A DNA stretch of 64,000 nucleotides. Source: Oceanicola sp. Lineage in GTDB: Bacteria > Pseudomonadota > Alphaproteobacteria > Rhodobacterales > Rhodobacteraceae. Below the pieces are notes generated by a model. That model was not told the origin of the DNA, searched no databases, and saw only the letters and a program-made list of their open reading frames with translations. The stretch covers positions 1 through 64,000 of the forward strand of contig JAKVBK010000013.1 in assembly GCA_022447275.1 (NCBI GenBank). The letters run 5' to 3'. The position numbers and the translations under genes were made by a program. Below, piece by piece: positions 45,535-53,322 of the stretch (positions are counted from its first letter, which is position 1; every line of letters begins with the position of its first letter).

Positions 45535-46502
45535 CGGTTACACGCGCGGTGGTTCGAGGGGTCGGGCACTATCTGCCTGAGCGGGTTGTCGAGAACGAGG
45601 AATTCGTTTCGATCGTGGACACCAGCGATGAATGGATCCGCACCCGGTCCGGGATCGAACGCCGGCATTTCGCAGCCGAAGGCGAAACCACGTCTGACAT
45701 GGCCGCGAAAGCGGGGCGCGCGGCGCTGGACATGGCCGGCATGGACGCTTCGGATGTGGATGCGATCGTATTGGCAACGTCCACGGCGGATCTCACCTTC
45801 CCTTCAGCGGCCACAATGGTGCAAGCCAAACTGGGCACCGGCGGTTTCGCCTTTGACATACAGGCCGTTTGCGCGGGCTTTGTCTTTGCGCTGTCTAATG
45901 CGAATGCTTTGATCGTTTCAGGCCAGGCAAAGCGGGTGCTGGTGATCGGGGCCGAAACATTCTCGCGCATTCTCGACATGACCGACAGAACCACCTGCGT
46001 GCTGTTCGGCGATGGCGCGGGCGCGCTGCTGTTGGAAGCCGAGGACGGCACCGGCGAGAGAACTGACAGGGGCGTATTGGCAACCGATCTCAACTCGGAC
46101 GGACGTTTTCGCGACATCCTCTACGTGGATGGCGGCATCTCGACCCAAACCACGGGCCATCTGCGCATGCAGGGCAAAGAAGTGTTCCGCCATGCTGTTG
46201 AGAAACTGGCAGCAACCGCCCACAAAAGCCTCGAAAAAGTTGGCATGACGGGCGATGACGTGGATTGGATCGTGCCGCATCAGGCCAATCTGCGCATCAT
46301 CAAAGGCACTGCCAGCCGCATGTCTGTGCCGATGGAGCGCGTCATCGTGACAGTACAGGATCACGGCAACACCTCGGCTGCCTCGATTCCCCTGGCACTG
46401 TCTGTGGGCCACGCACGCGGTCAGATCCAGAAGGGCCAAGTCTTGGTCATGGAGGCCATCGGCGGCGGCCTTGCCTGGGGTTCTGTAGTGCTGCGCTGGT
46501 AG
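45531..46502 (+). CDS. fabH: 3-oxoacyl-ACP synthase III
   Basis: Starts fatty acid synthesis by condensing acetyl-CoA with malonyl-ACP. The Cys-His-Asn triad is intact: C114 (AVCAGF), H250 (VPHQAN) and N280 (DHGNTSAAS). GIERRH near the N-terminus and GGGLAWGS near the C-terminus are typical. 323 residues. Translationally coupled to plsX; 116 bases before ihfA. Confidence 0.97.
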   Translation: MTVTRAVVRGVGHYLPERVVENEEFVSIVDTSDEWIRTRSGIERRHFAAEGETTSDMAAKAGRAALDMAGMDASDVDAIVLATSTADLTFPSAATMVQAKLGTGGFAFDIQAVCAGFVFALSNANALIVSGQAKRVLVIGAETFSRILDMTDRTTCVLFGDGAGALLLEAEDGTGERTDRGVLATDLNSDGRFRDILYVDGGISTQTTGHLRMQGKEVFRHAVEKLAATAHKSLEKVGMTGDDVDWIVPHQANLRIIKGTASRMSVPMERVIVTVQDHGNTSAASIPLALSVGHARGQIQKGQVLVMEAIGGGLAWGSVVLRW

Positions 46503-46562
46503 AACGGGCTGCAAAGCGCTGCAAAAAAAGGCAATTCCTTACATAGCTTCGGTTTCTAGTCA

Positions 46563-46592
46563 TTGACTCATATGGGCATCGGTCCCTAACCT
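46563..46592 (+). promoter_or_regulatory. Predicted promoter of ihfA
   Basis: TTGACT (46563-46568) and TAACCT (46587-46592) are 18 bases apart, 27 bases before the ihfA start, whose ribosome-binding site GGGAGG is clear. The -10 is weak, so confidence is moderate. Confidence 0.45.
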
Positions 46593-46618
46593 GCCTGCAA
46601 GGAACGGGAGGGCTCTCG

Positions 46619-46927
46619 ATGAGCGAGAAAACGCTAACACGTATGGACCTGAGCGAAGCGGTGTTCCGCGAAGTTGGTCTTAGCAGAAATGAATCTTCGC
46701 AAATGGTCGAAAGCGTCTTGGCGCATATGTCCGACGCGCTGGTGCGCGGCGAGCAGGTCAAGATTTCGTCCTTTGGCACGTTTTCGGTGCGTGACAAAGC
46801 CGCCCGCGTCGGGCGCAACCCCAAGACAGGCGAAGAGGTGCCCATTCACCCCCGTCGCGTCCTCACCTTCCGCCCCTCTCATCTGATGAAAGACAGGGTT
46901 GCGGCCGGGAATCGCTCCGGCAAGTGA
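46619..46927 (+). CDS. ihfA: Integration host factor subunit alpha
   Basis: A 102-residue nucleoid protein of the HU/IHF family that bends DNA with IhfB at specific sites. The conserved [24 protein letters not shown] spans 53-76, with the DNA-intercalating proline and the RVLTFRPS strand after it. IHF alpha rather than HU is favoured by the [12 protein letters not shown] version and by the genomic order with fabH and a MerR-type gene. Confidence 0.95.
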   Translation: MSEKTLTRMDLSEAVFREVGLSRNESSQMVESVLAHMSDALVRGEQVKISSFGTFSVRDKAARVGRNPKTGEEVPIHPRRVLTFRPSHLMKDRVAAGNRSGK

Positions 46928-46977
46928 CGGCGGCGCAGCAGGTCTGTGCCTGCAGAGCAGGTTGACACGCAACAACA

Positions 46978-47013
46978 CCCTGATTGGACAAGGCACCCTG
47001 AATGGATAAGGCA
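46978..47013 (+). repeat. 18-bp tandem duplication across the merR start codon
   Basis: Unit 1 (46978-46995, CCCTGATTGGACAAGGCA) and unit 2 (46996-47013, CCCTGAATGGATAAGGCA) match at 16 of 18 positions. Unit 2 carries the ATG of the MerR gene; unit 1 carries TTG at the same place. The first copy reads TTG-GAC-AAG-GCA-CCC-TGA, a five-residue mini-ORF whose stop abuts the ATG. Its AAGG may also serve as ribosome-binding site for merR, eight bases before it. Confidence 0.8.
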
Positions 47014-47994
47014 CCGGAAGCGTTCCGTACAATTTCCGAAGTGGCAGACTGGCTGGGGGTGCAACCGCACGTATTACGGTTCTGGGAAAGCAAATTCCCG
47101 CAGATAAAACCCGTAAAACGCGCAGGCGGGCGGCGCTATTACCGGCCCGCCGATATGCTGTTGCTGGGCGGGTTGAAACAACTGCTGCATGAAGACGGGC
47201 TTACCATCAAAGGCGCTCAGAAAGTACTGCGTGAACAAGGGGTTCAAGCGGTTCAGGCGATATCACCTCCGCTGGAGGATGACGCCGCCGCGGACAGCCA
47301 AACAGACGGAGCTGCTGCGCCTGTTGTACCGGCACCAGTGCAAGATGGCGAAGCCGCCACGCCGGACCAGCCAGACGCTGCGCACAGCGCAGAGAGCGAG
47401 GCCGAGCCTAGCGACACCGCACAAACGCGCATGGATCTGCCGCAAGTGCGCCTGAAGCCCCGTCCAAGCGTCGAAGCCACGCCTGAGCCGCTCGAGGACA
47501 GCCATGAAGCTGAGCCGGCCCCGCAGGCCGCCGCCTCGAAGGCACCCGCTGCAGAGCCAGAGCCCTCCACGCCCTCGCTGTTTGACGCAGGGCTCGACAT
47601 GCCTGACGGCGCGCATGGCACAGCCGGCAGCGGGTCAACGGCCCAACTGCCGTCCTTCCGCTCGCGGCTCGGCGCCACGCTGGGTGCGCGCAAATCCTCA
47701 TCGGCGTCGCGGGCCGGCACACCCGCAGATGCGCCAGCCGAAACAGAGGCGGCCGAGGCCCCAGAGGCGCCCCCCGCGCCAGCACAGATGGCGGCCTCAG
47801 AACAAGCCGACGCGCCCGCCTCGGACACTGGGGCAGAAACCACCGCGCCCGCGGCTGCACGCCTGCCCGAATCCGACACCGACCTGCAGACAGCCCTGAG
47901 CAGCCTCGCCCCCGGACAGGTCGCCGCCATCAAGCTGCGCCCCTATTACGAACAGCTGGTCGCCTTGCGAGACCGGATGGACGAAGTGGCCTGA
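47002..47994 (+). CDS. MerR family DNA-binding protein with long disordered tail
   Basis: The N-terminal winged helix (about 9-77: [42 protein letters not shown]) is MerR-like. It is followed by about 210 residues rich in Ala, Pro, Glu and Ser and by a short C-terminal conserved segment ([21 protein letters not shown]). No metal or ligand-binding domain is seen. Such MerR proteins follow ihfA across alphaproteobacteria; their role is unknown. Translation may be affected by the duplicated start region. Confidence 0.85.
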   Translation: MDKAPEAFRTISEVADWLGVQPHVLRFWESKFPQIKPVKRAGGRRYYRPADMLLLGGLKQLLHEDGLTIKGAQKVLREQGVQAVQAISPPLEDDAAADSQTDGAAAPVVPAPVQDGEAATPDQPDAAHSAESEAEPSDTAQTRMDLPQVRLKPRPSVEATPEPLEDSHEAEPAPQAAASKAPAAEPEPSTPSLFDAGLDMPDGAHGTAGSGSTAQLPSFRSRLGATLGARKSSSASRAGTPADAPAETEAAEAPEAPPAPAQMAASEQADAPASDTGAETTAPAAARLPESDTDLQTALSSLAPGQVAAIKLRPYYEQLVALRDRMDEVA

Positions 47995-48106
47995 GGCTTG
48001 GCTGCCCCGTGATGCAGAGTGCTGAACAACCGTTTGACCCGCAGGTGACTTTCTTCTCACTTATGCGCTTGCGCCTGCCTGACTTCATGCTAGAAGGCCT
48101 CAACGT

Positions 48107-48183
48107 CGGGCTATGGCGCAGCCTGGTAGCGCGTCCGTCTGGGGGACGGAAGGTCGCAGGTTCGAGTCCTGCTAGCCCGACCA
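48107..48183 (+). tRNA. tRNA-Pro (GGG)
   Basis: A 77-nt cloverleaf: acceptor CGGGCTA pairs with TAGCCCG, then A and the encoded CCA. The D-arm is GCGC-AGCCTGGTA-GCGC, the anticodon stem TCCGT/ACGGA with loop CTGGGGG, and the T-arm GGTTCGAGTCC. The anticodon is GGG (48141-48143). A weak promoter (TTGACC at 48034, TCACTT at 48057) may precede it. Only 31 bases separate it from the dCTP deaminase gene. Confidence 0.97.
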
Positions 48184-48214
48184 ACCGACGTTTTGTCAGC
48201 CCCAAGGGGGGATC

Positions 48215-49279
48215 ATGACCGGTCTCCTTGCGCGGCAGCAAATTCAGCATCTCATTGATATGTCTGCGATCGGCTTCGATCAGCCTTTGGCTGAGGGACA
48301 GGTTCAGCCTGCCAGCCTTGATCTGCGGCTCGGCCCTGTTGCCTACCGCGTGCGGGCCTCGTTTCTGGCCGGCACAGGGCGCAGCGTGGCTGCCCGCATC
48401 GAAGAGTTCGGGATGCATGAGATCGCGCTTGATGGGGGCGCAGTGCTGGAAAAGGGCTGCGTCTATGTGGTTCCACTGCTCGAGCATCTCTCTCTGCCGC
48501 CCCATATTTCTGCCATCGCCAATGCCAAAAGCTCGACCGGGCGTCTGGATCTGCTGACGCGCGTGATCACCAATGAGGGTGTGGAGTTTGACAGGATCGC
48601 GCCGGGCTATACCGGCCCGCTTTATGCAGAGATCTGCCCACGCTCCTTCTCGGTTCTGGCACGCACGGGCATGCGTCTGAACCAGATCCGGTTTCGCGAC
48701 GGGCAATCGGTTTTGTCCGATGCAGAACTGCAAGACCTCGATCGCGCAAGCGCGCTGGTCGATGGCACTGCCACGATCGCGGGGGGGCTGGCCTTTTCCG
48801 TGGATCTTGAGCCAGCGCACGGGCAGCCTGCGGGATGGCGCGCAAAGCCCCATGCCGGCGTCATTGATCTTGACCGCATTGGCCAGCATGACCCAACCGA
48901 GTTCTGGGAAGCGGTTCCGGCGCGCGATGGGCGCATGATCCTTGATCCCGGTGCTTTCTACATTCTCGTCAGCCGCGAAGCCGTTCACATTCCACCAGAT
49001 TATGCCGCCGAAATGGCCCCCTATCTGGCAATGGTCGGCGAATTCCGCGTGCATTACGCGGGCTTCTTTGATCCCGGTTTCGGCCATGGCACACCCGCGC
49101 GCGGTGTGCTGGAAGTGCGCTGCCACGAAAGCCCCTTCCTGCTCGAGCATGGGCAGATCGTGGGCCGGCTGATTTATGAACGCATGTCTGAACGGCCAGA
49201 TGTCCTGTATGGCACGGACATTGCCTCAAACTATCAGGGGCAAGGCCTGAAACTGTCCAAACATTTCAAGACCCCGTAA
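48215..49279 (+). CDS. dcd: 2'-deoxycytidine 5'-triphosphate deaminase, double-length form
   Basis: Deaminates dCTP to dUTP for thymidylate synthesis. At 354 residues it is about twice the Escherichia coli Dcd (193), and both halves look like the dUTPase/Dcd fold. The first half has GQVQPASLDLRLG and the AKSSTGRLDLLTRV signature, with the ERIAPGYTGPLYAEI strand; the second half repeats the pattern in EFRVHYAGFFDPGFGHG. Known alphaproteobacterial annotations carry this longer form. The GGGGGG site overlaps a small CCCC-AA-GGGG hairpin. It may share the tRNA-Pro transcript. Confidence 0.9.
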   Translation: MTGLLARQQIQHLIDMSAIGFDQPLAEGQVQPASLDLRLGPVAYRVRASFLAGTGRSVAARIEEFGMHEIALDGGAVLEKGCVYVVPLLEHLSLPPHISAIANAKSSTGRLDLLTRVITNEGVEFDRIAPGYTGPLYAEICPRSFSVLARTGMRLNQIRFRDGQSVLSDAELQDLDRASALVDGTATIAGGLAFSVDLEPAHGQPAGWRAKPHAGVIDLDRIGQHDPTEFWEAVPARDGRMILDPGAFYILVSREAVHIPPDYAAEMAPYLAMVGEFRVHYAGFFDPGFGHGTPARGVLEVRCHESPFLLEHGQIVGRLIYERMSERPDVLYGTDIASNYQGQGLKLSKHFKTP

Positions 49280-49415
49280 GCGCCGAACCACCGTCAAGCG
49301 ACTGAAAATACAAGCTTATTTCGCAGTAGAAGACGCGAGTTTGCGCGCGCCGCTCAGAACTATGGGCCGCACGACATCCCTGCGCGCAGCAGCCACTTCA
49401 GCGGATACTTGGCCC

Positions 49416-49607
49416 CTAGAAACGGCCAAATTTCCGAAGGACACGGGTGGTTTGGCGCAAGTTGCGCGCCTGTTGGCGCTGGCGGCGCATCTGGGCCTTT
49501 TCCTCTGGGCTGCGCGGCTGGCCAGACGTGGGCCCCATGCCCTGTTGACGGCCATTGACCCGCATCATTCGGGTCACCATGCGCATGAGTTGGTTCATAA
49601 TCATCAA
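49416..49607 (-). CDS. Small basic protein coupled to scpB
   Basis: A 63-residue protein that starts at ATG 49607, overlapping the scpB stop by ATGA. It is very basic, with Arg and Gln tracts and the motif MNQLMRMVTRMMRVNG at the start. No known domain. The overlapping start argues that it is a genuine gene. Similar short proteins follow scpB in roseobacters, as far as I recall, where tatABC would otherwise be expected. Function unknown. Confidence 0.75.
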   Translation of the reverse strand: MMIMNQLMRMVTRMMRVNGRQQGMGPTSGQPRSPEEKAQMRRQRQQARNLRQTTRVLRKFGRF

Positions 49608-50326
49608 TCCGGGTCCTGTACCTGTGCCGTCTCTGCGGCGGGTTGCTCCCCCTCATCGTCTGAACTCGTAAACATTTCTTCCTGCCCGTCGTCTTCGTCC
49701 TGCGGAGCATCGGGCAGTGGCCGGGCATCCAGCAGCCCTGCTGCCCGCAATTCTTTCAGGCCCGGCAGATCGCGGGCACTTTCGAGGCCGAAATGGTCCA
49801 AGAAGCCCGGGGTGACCACGAATGTAACCGGGCGGCCCGGTGTCATGCGCCGACGCCCCAGTCGGATCCATTCCATTTCAAGCAACTGATCCACCGTTCC
49901 CCGGGAAACAGACACGCCGCGAATTTCTTCGATCTCGGCCCGGGTGACAGGCTGGTGGTAGGCGATGATCGCCAATGTCTCGATCGCAGCACGGCTCAGC
50001 TTGCGCGTTTCAACCACTTCCTTGCGCAAAAGAAAGCTCAGGTCCGGGGCCGTGCGCATGGCGTAGCCATCGCCGATCCGCACAACATTCACCCCCCTGC
50101 CCTCATAGCGCTTGCGCAGCAGCACGATGGCCTCAGCGGCATCTGCGCCGTGGGGCATGCGGGCATTCATCTCTGCCACAGAGACCGGCTCGGCGGAGGC
50201 AAACAGGATGGCCTCGACCATGCGCTCCTGCTCGGCCAGCGGGGGCGACTCAAAGAGGCTGTCGCGCGCAGGGCCTGCGGGGGCCTCGGCCTGAGCCTCC
50301 GCGCTGTCATGTTCCGCTTCAGACAT
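49604..50326 (-). CDS. scpB: Segregation and condensation protein B
   Basis: The winged-helix kleisin-associated subunit of the SMC condensin complex. A domain of about 170 residues (ERMVEAILFASAEPVSVAEM through LGRRRMTPGRPVTFVVTPGFLDHF) follows an acidic leader of about 40 residues. An acidic tail ends the 240-residue protein. ATG 50326 is preferred because GGGAG lies six bases upstream; ATG 50332 is too close to it. It overlaps scpA by 8 bases. Confidence 0.93.
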   Translation of the reverse strand: MSEAEHDSAEAQAEAPAGPARDSLFESPPLAEQERMVEAILFASAEPVSVAEMNARMPHGADAAEAIVLLRKRYEGRGVNVVRIGDGYAMRTAPDLSFLLRKEVVETRKLSRAAIETLAIIAYHQPVTRAEIEEIRGVSVSRGTVDQLLEMEWIRLGRRRMTPGRPVTFVVTPGFLDHFGLESARDLPGLKELRAAGLLDARPLPDAPQDEDDGQEEMFTSSDDEGEQPAAETAQVQDPD

Positions 50327-51182
50327 CGCCATCTCCCTTGGGCTGGGCGCGCCGCACCTTGATGGGCGCAAAGGTTTCATCCTGGCGCAATTGCAGCTTG
50401 CCAGCCTTGGCGAGCTCAAGCGAGGCTGCGAAGGTGGATGCCGTGGCCGAGCGACGCCGCTCTGGATGGCTGACCCATCCCTGTGGCAGCCACGACATCA
50501 GGTCGGTCCAATCTCCGGCCAGCCCGATCCGGTTGCGCAGGGCATCCAACGCTTCTTCCATTGTCACCAGGTTTTCCCGATCCATCACATAGGGGCGGAA
50601 TTCATCTTTGGTTCGGATCCGGGCATAGGCTTGCATCAGGTCAAGAAGCCCCGCCGTATAACGCACCTCGCGCACCCGCTCGACCTGCTCTGGCACCCCG
50701 CGAGCAAAGAAATCCCGGCCAAGCCTGTCCCGTGCCATCAGCTTTGCCGCCGCCTCGCGCATGGCCGCCAGCCGTTCCAGCTGGAAGGCAAGATGGGCGG
50801 CCATTTCCTCACCGGTGGGGCCTTCCTCACCGGGCTCTGGCGGCAACAGGAGGCGCGATTTCAGAAAGGCCAGCCATGCCGCCATCACAAGGTAGTCGGC
50901 TGCCAATTCGATCCGCAGCGCCTTGGCCCGCTCGACGAATTCCAGATACTGCTCTGCCAAAGCCAGGATCGAGATGTGGCGCAGGTCCACCTTCTGGGTG
51001 CGCCCCAAGGTTAGCAAAAGATCGAGCGGCCCTTCGAACCCGTCCACATCGATGATCAGGGCTTCTCCGGCCACCCGTTCGGCGACGGAAAGTTCGAGCA
51101 CCTGTTGGGCAGGCGCGGCAAGGCCATCGCCCAAGGGCTGCTCCCCGTCAGAGCGGGGCGGATCTTGCGTGCTCTGTGCCAT
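50319..51182 (-). CDS. scpA: Segregation and condensation protein A
   Basis: The kleisin subunit bridging the SMC heads. The conserved start FEGPLDLLLTLGRTQKVDL lies near 48-66 and the middle segment AADYLVMAAWLAFLKSRLLLP near 93-113. The C-terminal winged helix spans about 205-285. 287 residues from ATG 51182; longer readings overlap nagZ more extensively. It overlaps nagZ by 35 bases, a rather long overlap, and scpB by 8. The three share one transcript. Confidence 0.93.
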   Translation of the reverse strand: MAQSTQDPPRSDGEQPLGDGLAAPAQQVLELSVAERVAGEALIIDVDGFEGPLDLLLTLGRTQKVDLRHISILALAEQYLEFVERAKALRIELAADYLVMAAWLAFLKSRLLLPPEPGEEGPTGEEMAAHLAFQLERLAAMREAAAKLMARDRLGRDFFARGVPEQVERVREVRYTAGLLDLMQAYARIRTKDEFRPYVMDRENLVTMEEALDALRNRIGLAGDWTDLMSWLPQGWVSHPERRRSATASTFAASLELAKAGKLQLRQDETFAPIKVRRAQPKGDGDV

Positions 51183-52191
51183 CCTGCCGCCTCTCGCTGT
51201 GCAGGGCTTCAAATTCAGCGGCAAGCGCGTGGATGTCAACGGGCTGAGCAGGTTGTCTTGCCTGCAGGGCCTCGGTGGCGCGTGCTGCCTCTTGCGGGCT
51301 GAACTCCCCGGCTGCTGCGGCCACGGCCCGCATCTCCTCGAGGTTGCCATTGCAGTGCAGCACCACATCACATCCCGCGGCACGGGCGCGCGTGGCCCGC
51401 TCAGCCGGTGTGCCGCCCAGTGCCTCCATCGAGAGATCGTCCGTGATCAGCAACCCGTTAAACCCAATTTCTTCTCGGATAAGGGCAATGCAGTGCGGTG
51501 AAACGGTCACCGGCAGCTGCGGGTCCACCTCAGGCAGCACCAAATGCCCCGTCATGCCCAGCGGCAAATCCGCCAGCGCCTGGAACGGCAGGAAATCCGT
51601 CTGCCGTAATCTGTCGAGAGGAGCGCGCAGGGTGGGTGTTTCCAGATGACTGTCCACCACGGCCTGACCGTGGCCAGGGATATGCTTGAGAACGGGCAGC
51701 ACGCCCCCGTGCAAAAGCCCATCAGCACAGGCGCGTGCAATCGCCGACACCCGCTCCGGGGATGTTCCATAGCAGCGATTGCGCAAGACAGCGTGGGTCT
51801 GCGCCTCCGCGATATCGGCCAGCGGCGCGCAGTTGCCATCGATCCCTACGGCCGTCAGTTCTGCCGCAATGATGCGCATCCGCAGCCACATGGCGCGGCA
51901 TGCGGCCTCGAGGGGCAAGTCCGCCAGACTGTCCAGCGGCGGCGCCCATTCCCGCCAATGGGGCGCACGCAGCCGCTGCACACGCCCGCCCTCCTGGTCG
52001 GTAAAGATCGGCACATTGCGGCCTACGGCGGCGCGCAAATCCGCGCAAAGGGCCGACAATTGCGCAGGTGTCTCTACGTTGCGGGCAAACAGGATAAACC
52101 CAAAAGGCTGCACCTGTTGAAAAAAGGCTGCCTCAGCGGCCTCAAGGTGCAGCCCCTTGCAGCCCAGAATAAGCGGTCTGTGCATGGTCAT
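51148..52191 (-). CDS. nagZ: Beta-N-acetylhexosaminidase NagZ
   Basis: Releases N-acetylglucosamine from muropeptides in cell-wall recycling (glycoside hydrolase family 3). The signature KHIPGHG contains the catalytic histidine, and ITDDLSM contains the nucleophile aspartate. The N-terminal FTDQEGGRVQRLR also matches. 347 residues. Beta-lactamase induction in some bacteria depends on NagZ, but no ampC is nearby. It follows the SPOR gene by 15 bases and leads into scpA. Confidence 0.95.
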   Translation of the reverse strand: MTMHRPLILGCKGLHLEAAEAAFFQQVQPFGFILFARNVETPAQLSALCADLRAAVGRNVPIFTDQEGGRVQRLRAPHWREWAPPLDSLADLPLEAACRAMWLRMRIIAAELTAVGIDGNCAPLADIAEAQTHAVLRNRCYGTSPERVSAIARACADGLLHGGVLPVLKHIPGHGQAVVDSHLETPTLRAPLDRLRQTDFLPFQALADLPLGMTGHLVLPEVDPQLPVTVSPHCIALIREEIGFNGLLITDDLSMEALGGTPAERATRARAAGCDVVLHCNGNLEEMRAVAAAAGEFSPQEAARATEALQARQPAQPVDIHALAAEFEALHSERRQDGTEHARSAPL

Positions 52192-52206
52192 CGCCCTTCC
52201 CGCCTT

Positions 52207-53199
52207 TTAACGCGCCACAACGGGGATACAGTCCGCCTTGCCCGCCAGCAGTTCTGCACAAAAGCGCCGCGCGTCGCTGAGATCGACAAAGCCGGCGGCC
52301 CTCAGACGATAGAACATCCGTCCGCCGGATTGGGCTTCCATGATGACCTTGCGCTTGCCATCCATCAGAGGGGCAAAGGGCCCGCTTATCATACCATCCC
52401 ATGCCTTTTGCGCCATTTCAGGGCTGTCAAACGCCCCCAATTGCACAAGCCGGTCGCCCGGTGCTGGCGGGGCTTGCTGCGACAGGGAGGCCTGCACGAC
52501 CGTGGCGCGCGGAGCAGACGCCCCAAAGCTGGCGGGACGGGCCATGGGATAAAGCGACCGCCCCAACCCCTCTACGGCCGGTGTCGCCACGGCGGGGGCT
52601 GGCAAGACGGCCAGTTCCTCTTCGACAGGATTGCGCGATACGGTTTCGATCTCGGGCAAGGGGTCCGACAGGCGAGAGGCCCCGCTGACCAAACGCTCGA
52701 CCAGCGCCAAGGTTTGCGCGGCGCGCTCCTCCTCGGTAAGCGGCGCCACTTCAGCCGCAACCGTCATATCCTCGGAATGCAGTTGCGTGGGCTCGTCGAG
52801 AACCCGCACTTCCATGGGCGCTTCGGGCGTGCCGCGGGCCTCCTGCACTTCGTTGACCGACAGCCCCTTATGGGCAATGTCAGCTCCGCCCGGATTGCTG
52901 GGGGCAACCCGCATTGGTTTTTCTAGCGCCAGCACAACGGGCACTTGCGTCACATCGCGCAAGCTAAGCTTGACGCCCCAGACCGCAAATCCGATCAGAA
53001 GCCCAACCGACGCCAGCGCCCCGCACCAATGCACCACGCCGGCCAAGCGTGCCGCTCGGCCAGACATGCGATCGCCAACCATTTCAGAATGTGAACTGTG
53101 CCAAGCATCCGCATCTGCGTTTGCATCTTCCGTGTCCGGGGAGAACTGCCCGGGGCCCGCATTTATCATGGGTTTTACCCGATCCTGTGCCTGTGACAC
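52207..53199 (-). CDS. SPOR-domain membrane protein
   Basis: A 330-residue protein with one transmembrane helix near 55-75 (WCGALASVGLLIGFAVWGV), a long Pro/Ala/Glu-rich spacer and a C-terminal SPOR domain (about 246-328: VQLGAFDSPEMAQKAWDGM and FYRLRAAGFVDLSDARRFCAELLA). SPOR domains bind denuded glycan at the septum. A role in division or in guiding the nearby recycling enzyme NagZ is inferred. The start could be ATG 53169 instead. It is 15 bases before nagZ and follows argS. Confidence 0.88.
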   Translation of the reverse strand: MSQAQDRVKPMINAGPGQFSPDTEDANADADAWHSSHSEMVGDRMSGRAARLAGVVHWCGALASVGLLIGFAVWGVKLSLRDVTQVPVVLALEKPMRVAPSNPGGADIAHKGLSVNEVQEARGTPEAPMEVRVLDEPTQLHSEDMTVAAEVAPLTEEERAAQTLALVERLVSGASRLSDPLPEIETVSRNPVEEELAVLPAPAVATPAVEGLGRSLYPMARPASFGASAPRATVVQASLSQQAPPAPGDRLVQLGAFDSPEMAQKAWDGMISGPFAPLMDGKRKVIMEAQSGGRMFYRLRAAGFVDLSDARRFCAELLAGKADCIPVVAR

Positions 53200-53322
53200 C
53201 CGGGATCACATGACAGCACGCGTATCCCGAGCCTGAATACAGCCTGTCACACATCTTGCGCACGTGATCAGACCCTGCCTCTGACCCGGCCTGCAGAAAG
53301 GAGTTTCCCTTCCAGTCGCGCT

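Noticed and set aside
49316..49555. Alternative minus-strand reading of 79 codons near scpB
   Set aside because: It conflicts with the ORF at 49416-49607 whose start overlaps the scpB stop; no ribosome-binding site of its own.
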